NCBI GenBank assembly: GCA_031388585.1
Contig: JANMRU010000510.1
Location: 1 to 13,495, forward strand
Reading direction: 5' to 3'
DNA: 13,495 bases
From: PCC-6802 sp031388585
GTDB taxonomy: Bacteria > Cyanobacteriota > Cyanobacteriia > Pseudanabaenales > Pseudanabaenaceae
Of the stretch, positions 1 to 7,018 are shown one piece after another. Below the pieces are notes generated by a model that saw nothing but the letters and a program-made list of their open reading frames with translations, searched no databases and was not told the origin of the DNA. Position numbers and translations under genes: made by a program. The first letter of the stretch is position 1, and each line of letters begins with the position of its first letter.

Positions 1-946
1 TGAAGAGGTGCTAATGGAAACCTATGCCCAAGAAATTACTGACGAGTTTATCGTGCCAGTCAGGATTGCTAAAGGTGCGATAGAACCTGGTGACGGTGTG
101 ATTTGCTTTAACTTTCGCCCCGATCGCTCACGCGAAATTACACAAGGGTTATTAAATAGCGATTTCAATGGATTTCCCCGTTCTCGACACATTGCCCCAC
201 TGCATATGGCAACATTCACACAGTACGATGCCAGCTTGCCAGTAGATGTCGCTTTCCCGCCTCAAAGCCTAGAAAACATGCTCGGCAATGTGATTGCTAG
301 TCATGGCTTGCAACAATTTCGAGCCGCAGAAACCGAGAAATATGCCCATGTCACCTATTTCTTTGATGGCGGCCAGGAAGAGCCTAATGTTGGTGACGAT
401 CGCGTCCTAGTCAATAGCCCCATGGTGGCTACCTATGACGATGAACCGAATATGTCAGCTCGCCAGGTGACAGATGCAGCGATCGCAGCTGCTAACAAGC
501 ACATTTACTCGCTAATTGTGATGAACTACGCCAATCCAGATATGGTTGGTCATACTGGTAATTTTGAGGCCACAGTGGAAGCAATTGAACATGTGGATTT
601 TTGCCTGGGCAAACTAGTAGAAAGCATAACTAAGGCTGGTGGGACATTACTGATTACTGCCGATCACGGCAATGCCGAATACATGTGGGATGATGATCGC
701 AATCCTTGGACTGCACATACTACAAACCCAGTCCCATTTATTTTGGTTGAAGGCGAGGGATTGAAAATTCGCGGACGCGGTGGAGATGTTAGGCTGCGCG
801 ATCGTGGCCGTCTATCGGATATTGCACCCACAATTCTGGATATTCTGCAACTACAAAAGCCTGAAGAAATGACAGGTAGCTCTTTGCTAGAAACGGCAGA
901 CTATGAGGTGCGGCGACATAGAACTCCTGCCAATACTCGGTTATAG
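1..946 (+). CDS. gpmI: 2,3-bisphosphoglycerate-independent phosphoglycerate mutase, C-terminal part (5' end outside window)
   Basis: This enzyme interconverts 3-phosphoglycerate and 2-phosphoglycerate in the cytoplasm (glycolysis and carbon flow out of the Calvin cycle), using two Mn ions and a phosphoserine intermediate. The frame is open to the left edge, so the GTG at 8 is an internal Val codon and not a start. About 314 of the usual ~530 residues are present; the N-terminal part with the catalytic Ser is missing. Visible family signatures are FNFRPDRSRE near 108-140 (substrate-binding arginines), NPDMVGHTGN at about 532-561 (metal-binding Asp and His), ADHGNAEY at 659-682 (metal-binding Asp-His) and the His of TAHTTNPVPF near 712-741. 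No terminator is visible before the next gene, which starts about 46 bases on, so read-through into the OmpA-like gene is possible. Family identity is near certain. Confidence 0.97.
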   Translation, partial: EEVLMETYAQEITDEFIVPVRIAKGAIEPGDGVICFNFRPDRSREITQGLLNSDFNGFPRSRHIAPLHMATFTQYDASLPVDVAFPPQSLENMLGNVIASHGLQQFRAAETEKYAHVTYFFDGGQEEPNVGDDRVLVNSPMVATYDDEPNMSARQVTDAAIAAANKHIYSLIVMNYANPDMVGHTGNFEATVEAIEHVDFCLGKLVESITKAGGTLLITADHGNAEYMWDDDRNPWTAHTTNPVPFILVEGEGLKIRGRGGDVRLRDRGRLSDIAPTILDILQLQKPEEMTGSSLLETADYEVRRHRTPANTRL

Positions 947-992
947 TGGAGATTAGCTGTTAGCTTCGATCGCCGTTTGCTATTTGCTTCCA

Positions 993-3900
993 ATGTCAAA
1001 TAATCTAGGCAAAGAAGCTATGCCAAGTAGTAGCGCTGAGTACAGGGGCGATCGCAAGCAATTGGATGCACTGCTAAGTCTGCTTTCTGAGTTGCAGGAT
1101 CGTCAACAAAATCTTCAACAAACCACGATTAATGTAGCAGCTATTCAGTCTGACTCTGATATTCAGTTGCAGTTTCCTGCAAGCGCTAATTTACCCGACT
1201 ATCTCAAACAGCTTGCGAAAGAAGCTGGGATAAATATCAACAATATCAATACGGATGCGGATGCGATCACCACCATTCCTGACAATAATAGTAATAGTAA
1301 TCCAGGCGATCGCCGATCGATATCGCCAGAGCGCGATCCCCAGGCTAAAGATCTCGATATTGAGGATGTTGAGGATTTAGATGCGATCGCTGATTCTGTT
1401 TCATATCTCCAGGAATTATTATTTGGCCCCACGCCCTCAGAGCTACCAGAGCTACTAGAACTGACTGAACTAGCGGAGCTAGAAAATCTCATAAATCAAT
1501 CTCAGTACTCCGATTTGCCCCACCTACCCGATCTATTCGCCAGTACGAGTAATTTTGATGAAGTTAGACCCGAACGTACACCACAGGCAAACAGCTCTGA
1601 GTCGAGGGAAGCTCTAACGCTATTGCAAAATATCCTGGTGCAGCCTGAAGTCACAACCTTACGCCAATCTCTAGAGCAACTTGAACAAAAAGTAGTTAGT
1701 CTGGAGCATCAGGTTAACGATCCCACCGAACTTGACAATCTCGATCGAAAGCTCGCCCAGCTCCAGAATCAGTTTGGCGATAAGTCGGAAATGCAAAACG
1801 TGCATTCTGAAATCGCAAATCTGGCAAAACAACAAATAAATTTACCAACTGAGTTGGCAAGCCTAAAGCACCAACTAGCAGATTTAGGTCAAAAGCTGGT
1901 TACCCTACAGGATCAAGTCAACGATCCCACAGAAATAGCTAACTTAGACTCCAAGCTAGCCAATATTCAGAATCAGGTACAGGATAAGTCAGAAATAAAA
2001 AATGTGCAGACGGAACTGGCTAACCTGGCGAGGCAGCAAACTAATATACCAACTCAGTTGGCAAGCCTAAAGCGCCAGCTAGCAGATTTAGTCATAAAGG
2101 TAGAGGCTGCTCAAAGTCAGATCCAGGAGTCGCGCGCCGATCTCGACCTGGTGCGAATCATACGCCCTCAAGTCGAAAGCCTAGAAGCACAATTAGCGGA
2201 TCTAGCCGAACAACAGCATCGGTTCACACCCGAGCTAACCCTTCTGCTGCAAAAAGTTGCCAAAGTCGAGCATCTGATTGGCGATCGCCAGGAGTTAATT
2301 GACTTGCTTTTGCCTTTGCTCAACGATCTGATTAGCCGAGAGGTGGGATTGGCGGGCGACGATCTCGCCCAGGCGCTGGCGCCGATTATCGATCGGATCG
2401 TCGATCGCAATGTGAAAGCCGATAAAGCGCCAATGAGCAAAGCATTAGCGCCCGTATTGCCAGACGCGATTAGACAACAGGCGATCGACGCACCAGGAGA
2501 TTTTGCTAGCGCGATCGCCCCCGAACTCGGAAATGCCATTAGAGATCAGGTCAGGGATAATGCCGACGTGATGGTAGACGCGCTTTATCCGATTATCGGC
2601 AGTACGATCTCCAAATATATTGCTGAAGCCATTCGCAACATTAACGAGCGCGTCGAGAATACGCTAAGCGTTGAAGGGGTATCGCGCAAGGTGCGTGCCA
2701 AATTGCAGGGTGTATCAGAGGCTGAGTTAATATTCAAAGAAGCGATCGGCTTTAAGGTTCAAGCCGTTTTCTTAATTCACAAAGGTTCCGGCCTGATTAT
2801 TGCCGAAGCTCAGCCGGCGAATTCGCAAGAGCTAGAATCAGAGATGATTGCTGGTATGCTCACAGCAATTCGCAACTTTGCTAATGACTGCATTTCAACA
2901 GGTGGTTCGGCTTCAGAGCTAGATGAAATTGACTACGGTAGCTTTAAGATTTTGTTGGAGGTGGCAGGTTTTTGTTACCTGGCGATCGTCGTGGAAGGTG
3001 AGCCACCGCATCAGTTTATTCGGAAAGTGCGCGACACGCTCGGCAAGCTCGTGCAGGAATACCATCAACCGATTGAGCAGTTTGAAGGAGATCCAGATAC
3101 TATCCCGGAGCAGGTGCCTCAAATTACGGGAGAGCTAGTAGAAAGCCACGTTCAACAGAAAACGACTAAACCCAAAGGATTGGTAATTTTGGCGGCGATC
3201 GTTTTGGGGCTGGTCATAGTGCCATGGGGAATCTGGCAATACCGCCAGAATATCGAACGTCGTATTGCCACTAATGCTTCCACCGCTCTTTTAGCTACAC
3301 CAGAATTATCAATCTATCGCCTGGAGGTAGAAGCAAATCAAGATCGCGTTACCTTGCATGGACGTGTTCCAAATCAATACTTACGCAATTTAGCCGAGCA
3401 AGTTACCAAAACCGCTGTCAGCGAGTTGCCCAGCGATCTAGCAATAGACAATCAAATTATTGCCGTGCGCATACCGAGCGATCCCAGTCAAACAGCCTCA
3501 GAAGTCGAGCGGACGATCGCCACATTCAACAATCTAGAAGGTATCAAAATCAGCGCTAATCTTGCTAACGGAAAAGTAACCGTAGCTGGCAGCGCTTTTA
3601 CTAGTGCAGATGCCCAGAGAATTTCGCAGAGCTTAGCTCAAATCCCTGGGGTAGATGCTGTGGTCACCACAATTGACACCACGCCACCAGCGATTAAGAC
3701 AAAGATTTTCTTCCCCTCTGAATCTGCTCAAATTACCGTTAAAGAAGCCCAAAAGCTTAAACTGGTTAAGGAATTTATCAAATCCCACCCTAAATATGAG
3801 CTCAAAATTATTGGCGGCAGCGATCGCACAGGTGTGACCGAATCTAACCACGGCTTAGCCCTAGATCGCGCCAAAGCTGTGAAAGCCGCCTTGATCGCTC

Positions 3901-4019
3901 AAGGGGTTGAGCCACGACGTTTGCAAGCAGCGAGCCGTTCCGAGTTAAGTATTACTGAAGGTGAACCAGAATGGACTGGCAGGCGTGTAGAATTTGAGGT
4001 AGTTAAACCCAAGGGTTAA
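993..4019 (+). CDS. OmpA-like peptidoglycan-anchoring membrane protein with cytoplasmic coiled coil and small-GTPase-associated domain
   Basis: Numbering is from the ATG at 993 (1008 residues); TTG 984 and ATG 1020 are alternative starts, and none has a clear Shine-Dalgarno. There is no signal peptide. The order is: an acidic low-complexity linker (about 110-190); a coiled coil with two 68-residue repeats (232-367); a helical region (about 425-580) with repeated AP(V/I/E) and LYPIIG motifs; an alpha/beta segment (about 581-690, AVFLIHKGSGLIIAEAQ) resembling a Roadblock/longin-type fold; one hydrophobic span (729-750); two BON-like repeats (about 757-825 and 833-899); and an OmpA-like domain (about 902-1003). 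In the last, Asp944 (GGSDRTG) and Arg959 (LALDRAKAV) match the residues that bind diaminopimelate in OmpA/MotB domains. This implies N-inside, C-periplasmic topology, like MotB. The Ras-like GTPase gene follows after 19 bases, so the cytoplasmic part may be its partner. The function is inferred. Confidence 0.85.
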   Translation: MSNNLGKEAMPSSSAEYRGDRKQLDALLSLLSELQDRQQNLQQTTINVAAIQSDSDIQLQFPASANLPDYLKQLAKEAGININNINTDADAITTIPDNNSNSNPGDRRSISPERDPQAKDLDIEDVEDLDAIADSVSYLQELLFGPTPSELPELLELTELAELENLINQSQYSDLPHLPDLFASTSNFDEVRPERTPQANSSESREALTLLQNILVQPEVTTLRQSLEQLEQKVVSLEHQVNDPTELDNLDRKLAQLQNQFGDKSEMQNVHSEIANLAKQQINLPTELASLKHQLADLGQKLVTLQDQVNDPTEIANLDSKLANIQNQVQDKSEIKNVQTELANLARQQTNIPTQLASLKRQLADLVIKVEAAQSQIQESRADLDLVRIIRPQVESLEAQLADLAEQQHRFTPELTLLLQKVAKVEHLIGDRQELIDLLLPLLNDLISREVGLAGDDLAQALAPIIDRIVDRNVKADKAPMSKALAPVLPDAIRQQAIDAPGDFASAIAPELGNAIRDQVRDNADVMVDALYPIIGSTISKYIAEAIRNINERVENTLSVEGVSRKVRAKLQGVSEAELIFKEAIGFKVQAVFLIHKGSGLIIAEAQPANSQELESEMIAGMLTAIRNFANDCISTGGSASELDEIDYGSFKILLEVAGFCYLAIVVEGEPPHQFIRKVRDTLGKLVQEYHQPIEQFEGDPDTIPEQVPQITGELVESHVQQKTTKPKGLVILAAIVLGLVIVPWGIWQYRQNIERRIATNASTALLATPELSIYRLEVEANQDRVTLHGRVPNQYLRNLAEQVTKTAVSELPSDLAIDNQIIAVRIPSDPSQTASEVERTIATFNNLEGIKISANLANGKVTVAGSAFTSADAQRISQSLAQIPGVDAVVTTIDTTPPAIKTKIFFPSESAQITVKEAQKLKLVKEFIKSHPKYELKIIGGSDRTGVTESNHGLALDRAKAVKAALIAQGVEPRRLQAASRSELSITEGEPEWTGRRVEFEVVKPKG
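1686..2093 (+). repeat. Two tandem 204-bp (68-codon) in-frame repeats in the OmpA-like gene
   Basis: Unit 1 is 1686-1889 and unit 2 is 1890-2093. Both run Q-K-(V/L)-V-(S/T)-L ... QVNDPTE ... DKSE ... LAN(L) ... QLADL, with an exact period of 68 residues. DNA identity is highest at the 3' end of the unit, around AGTTGGCAAGCCTAAAGC. A partial, more degenerate copy of the unit end follows (IRPQVESLEAQLADL, near 2160-2204), 38 residues after its counterpart in unit 2. The repeats are leucine- and glutamine-rich heptad-like sequence and so lengthen the coiled coil. The strong DNA identity in part of the unit suggests a fairly recent duplication. Confidence 0.85.
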
Positions 4020-4038
4020 TTCCATTCGTAAGTAGTGC

Positions 4039-4572
4039 ATGTCCACGATATCCAAAAAAATCTGTCTGGTTGGTGACTTTGGGGTGGGGAAAACTAGCCT
4101 GATTCGCCGTTTTGTCGATCGTTCTTTCAGCGACCAGTATCTTTCCACAGTTGGGGTCAAAATATCGCGAAAACTTGTCGAGTTGTCGGGAGGGGAGTCA
4201 GAAAACAGTGCCAGCGTCCAACTCGTGATTTGGGATTTGGAAGGTCAAACCAAATTTAAAGCGATCGCGCCCATGCACCTCCAGGGGGCAGCAGGCGCGA
4301 TCGTGGTCTCAGATCTAACTCGCCCGGAAACTGTAGAAAATTTAAGGGAGCATATGGAACTCTGCACCAAAATCAACCCTAAAGCCTGGATTATTTTAGC
4401 GCTCAACAAAGCCGATTTAGTAGAGGAAGCGCAGATGGCCAGGTTAGCGAAACTGCATAATTTTGAAGCTCTGCCATTAGCGATCGGGACATACCAAACC
4501 TCAGCCAAGACGGGAGAGGCCGTAGACTTAATTTTCCAGCAGCTCGCCACCAGGATGGTTGGAGCGGCATAA
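4039..4572 (+). CDS. Ras/Rab-like small GTPase
   Basis: This is a 177-residue single-domain GTPase with all G motifs in order. G1 is GDFGVGKT at 12-19 (Lys18, Thr19). G2 is Thr37 in STVG. G3 is WDLEGQ at 65-70, with the Ras-type catalytic Gln as Gln70. G4 is NKAD at 123-126, and G5 is TSAK at 154-157. Length and motif spacing match eukaryotic Rab/Arf-size GTPases and the Ras-like GTPases known in bacteria, rather than Era, Obg or TrmE. It has no C-terminal Cys lipidation motif, so membrane recruitment would have to come from a partner. It starts 19 bases after the OmpA-like gene, and the hybrid kinase gene begins 60 bases after its stop, which suggests one operon. GTP binding is secure from motifs; the role as switch for the OmpA-like protein is inferred from context. 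Confidence 0.9.
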   Translation: MSTISKKICLVGDFGVGKTSLIRRFVDRSFSDQYLSTVGVKISRKLVELSGGESENSASVQLVIWDLEGQTKFKAIAPMHLQGAAGAIVVSDLTRPETVENLREHMELCTKINPKAWIILALNKADLVEEAQMARLAKLHNFEALPLAIGTYQTSAKTGEAVDLIFQQLATRMVGAA

Positions 4573-4632
4573 TTGCGGGCATAATCACTAGCAAATCACA
4601 GGTTATTTCTAGTTACCCATAACAAACAACCG

Positions 4633-7011
4633 ATGAGACCCTTACTACGCAAATTACTGGCACCGCGCCACATGGAGTATCTGATTCTAGATAGAAACCT
4701 GAATATCCAGGAGCTATCTATCGGTGTGGATCGGTTTGCTGAGAATATTGATGATGTCGTAGACGGAAATGATGTACGCGTAAGCTTCCCCGAGCTCATT
4801 GGACTCGAAGAGGTGCTTGATAATATTTTGCAAGGATATCGCAACTCGTTTGAGTTGAAAGGTCTGACTAGGGCAGTCAGAGCCAATCGTTCTAAGCCGC
4901 TCTACTTTGATGTCAACATCATGTCAGATGAAGATCCTGAGCGAAATCAGGAGCGCTTACTTCTATTATTTGAAGATGTGACTGAGCGAATGGAGCTGGA
5001 GCAAAACCTGGTTCAGCGCGGTAATGAAGCCAGTTTACTCTTGAGTGCGCTCAACTCCACCCATGACTATTTAGATAAGATCGTGACTTTTATGGCCGAT
5101 GCGCTGCTGGTAACCACTGCAGATGGCACCATAAAAACCGTTAATCATGCCACCCAAGCTCTATTCGGCTATAGCGAAGCCGAATTAATTGGCCAACATA
5201 TCTCGTCGATAATTCCCTCTCAAGACCTTTGGGAGCGCGTGCAACATGCTTATGTGCTTGGACAAACCGATCTGATTCTAAATGCTGAGGTAAACTGCCC
5301 CACACAGATGGGCAAAGCACAGACCACGATCGCTTTTTCTTGTTCTGCAATTAATTCCGTCGATCTGCACAGCCACGACTTTGTCTATATTGGACGTGAT
5401 ATCACCGAACTCAAACAGGTAGAAGATAAATTAAAGTCAGCGCGGGCGATCGCGGAGTCTGCCTCCCAATCCAAAAGTCTGTTTCTAGCGAATATGAGTC
5501 ACGAAATTCGCACGCCCATGAACGCGGTGCTGGGCATGACAGAATTGCTACTAGATACTTCGCTCAGTGACGAACAGAGAGACTTTGTTGATAGTATTCG
5601 CTTCAGCGGTGATGCTCTACTCAATCTAATTAATGAAATTTTAGATCTATCTAAGCTTGAAGCGGGCGAGATGCAGTTAGAAAGCTTGGAATTCGATCTG
5701 CGCAACTGTGCGGAAGAGGTGGCTGACCTACTTGCTCCCCAAGCTCAAACAAAAGGTTTAGAGATTGTCAATTCGATTGAGCGGAATGTCCCAAATCGGG
5801 TTTTAGGCGATCGCAATCGCATTCGCCAGATAATTACGAACCTAATGGGAAATGCGATTAAATTCACATCTACAGGCGAGGTAAATCTGCGACTGGAAGT
5901 CATATCACGCAGCAAAAATGCTGATACTATTCTTTTCTCTATAATCGATACGGGCATCGGCATTTCGCCAGACCAGCAAAAGAAACTATTCCTGCCATTT
6001 TCTCAGGTTGATGCTTCCACCACTCGCCAGTACGGTGGAACGGGTTTGGGCTTAGCTATTTGTAAGCAGATTGTTGGATTAATGCAAGGAGAAATTGGTG
6101 TAGACAGTAACGTTGGGCGAGGTTCTATTTTCTGGTTTTCCGTCCCATTTGAGCGCCCATGTGACCTGTTGCCACCCGAACGCCTTAATTCTAATTCCTT
6201 AGCAGGCAAGCGCTTGCTGGTTGTGGATGATAATGCGAATAGTCGCAGCGCGATTTGCCAATTAGTCTCAAGCTGGTATATCCAAGTTGATATGGTCTCT
6301 GGCGGTACTGAAGCGATCGCAGTTTTACAGAGCAGTTTATCCGAGCAACGTCTCTACGATGTGGTTGCGATCGATTTAGATATGCCAGGAATAGATGGTC
6401 TCACCCTAGGGCAGCAAATTAAATCCTGTACGGAATTTGCTGAGTTACCGCTAATTTTGCTCACGACGGTTAATCAGATGGATGTCACTCGCAAAGCGAT
6501 GGGGACGTACTTTGCCGAGTATGTCTTCAAACCAGTGCGATCGGCACGTTTATTTGAAGTGATTGAGAAAGCGCTGGGAATCAACCAAGTAACTTCAGCA
6601 TTAGAGCAGGCCATGACTACGCCCAAATCACTTTCCCCAAAATCCACTTCCCAGATTCTCTTGGCGGAAGATAACCCAACTAATCAGAAAGTTGCAGTAA
6701 GGCTTTTGGAAAAACTTGGTTACAGCGTTAAGGTAGCGGCTAATGGCCAGGAAGTACTTGAGCAGTTAGATCGAAATCCCTACGATCTAATTTTGATGGA
6801 CTGCCAAATGCCTTTACTAGATGGCTATGCTACTACTCAAGAAATTCGCCGCCGTCAGGGCGATCGCAGGCATACCGTAATTATTGCCATGACTGCAAAT
6901 GCGATGAAAGAGGATAGAGATAAATGTATAGCAGCGGGTATGGATGACTATGTTAGCAAACCCATCTCCAAAGATCAGATCCAGGCAGTGCTCCAGCAAT
7001 GGGGGAAATAA
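4633..7011 (+). CDS. Soluble PAS hybrid sensor histidine kinase with two receiver domains
   Basis: This 792-residue protein has no membrane span. The domains are: an N-terminal PAS-like region (about 13-120, ending LLFEDVTERMELEQ); a second PAS domain (about 140-262, with GTIKTVNHATQALFGYS and the closing YIGRDITELK); a HisKA dimerisation domain with phospho-acceptor His290 in MSHEIRTPMN; and a HATPase domain with N-box Asn403/Asn407, DTGIGI (Asp439) and GGTGLGLAI (468-476). Receiver 1 (about 527-650) has acidic pair Asp532-Asp533, phospho-Asp581 and Lys633. Receiver 2 (about 674-790) has Glu679-Asp680, phospho-Asp723 and Lys776. All key residues are intact, so an active phosphorelay kinase is expected. 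There is no HPt or DNA-binding output domain, so a separate HPt protein is needed for a full relay. It is the third gene of the presumed OmpA-like/GTPase operon; its signal is unknown. Confidence 0.95.
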   Translation: MRPLLRKLLAPRHMEYLILDRNLNIQELSIGVDRFAENIDDVVDGNDVRVSFPELIGLEEVLDNILQGYRNSFELKGLTRAVRANRSKPLYFDVNIMSDEDPERNQERLLLLFEDVTERMELEQNLVQRGNEASLLLSALNSTHDYLDKIVTFMADALLVTTADGTIKTVNHATQALFGYSEAELIGQHISSIIPSQDLWERVQHAYVLGQTDLILNAEVNCPTQMGKAQTTIAFSCSAINSVDLHSHDFVYIGRDITELKQVEDKLKSARAIAESASQSKSLFLANMSHEIRTPMNAVLGMTELLLDTSLSDEQRDFVDSIRFSGDALLNLINEILDLSKLEAGEMQLESLEFDLRNCAEEVADLLAPQAQTKGLEIVNSIERNVPNRVLGDRNRIRQIITNLMGNAIKFTSTGEVNLRLEVISRSKNADTILFSIIDTGIGISPDQQKKLFLPFSQVDASTTRQYGGTGLGLAICKQIVGLMQGEIGVDSNVGRGSIFWFSVPFERPCDLLPPERLNSNSLAGKRLLVVDDNANSRSAICQLVSSWYIQVDMVSGGTEAIAVLQSSLSEQRLYDVVAIDLDMPGIDGLTLGQQIKSCTEFAELPLILLTTVNQMDVTRKAMGTYFAEYVFKPVRSARLFEVIEKALGINQVTSALEQAMTTPKSLSPKSTSQILLAEDNPTNQKVAVRLLEKLGYSVKVAANGQEVLEQLDRNPYDLILMDCQMPLLDGYATTQEIRRRQGDRRHTVIIAMTANAMKEDRDKCIAAGMDDYVSKPISKDQIQAVLQQWGK

Positions 7012-7018
7012 TACTTAG

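Noticed and set aside
8..946. GTG at 8 as the start of gpmI
   Set aside because: The frame is open to the left edge and the homology begins mid-protein; the catalytic serine region is missing, so the gene starts outside the window.
1300..1325. Clusters of GCGATCGC/GGCGATCGCC as a repeat element or array
   Set aside because: These are HIP1-type octamers spread through cyanobacterial genomes, including inside genes; there is no regular spacing and no CRISPR-like repeat-spacer structure.
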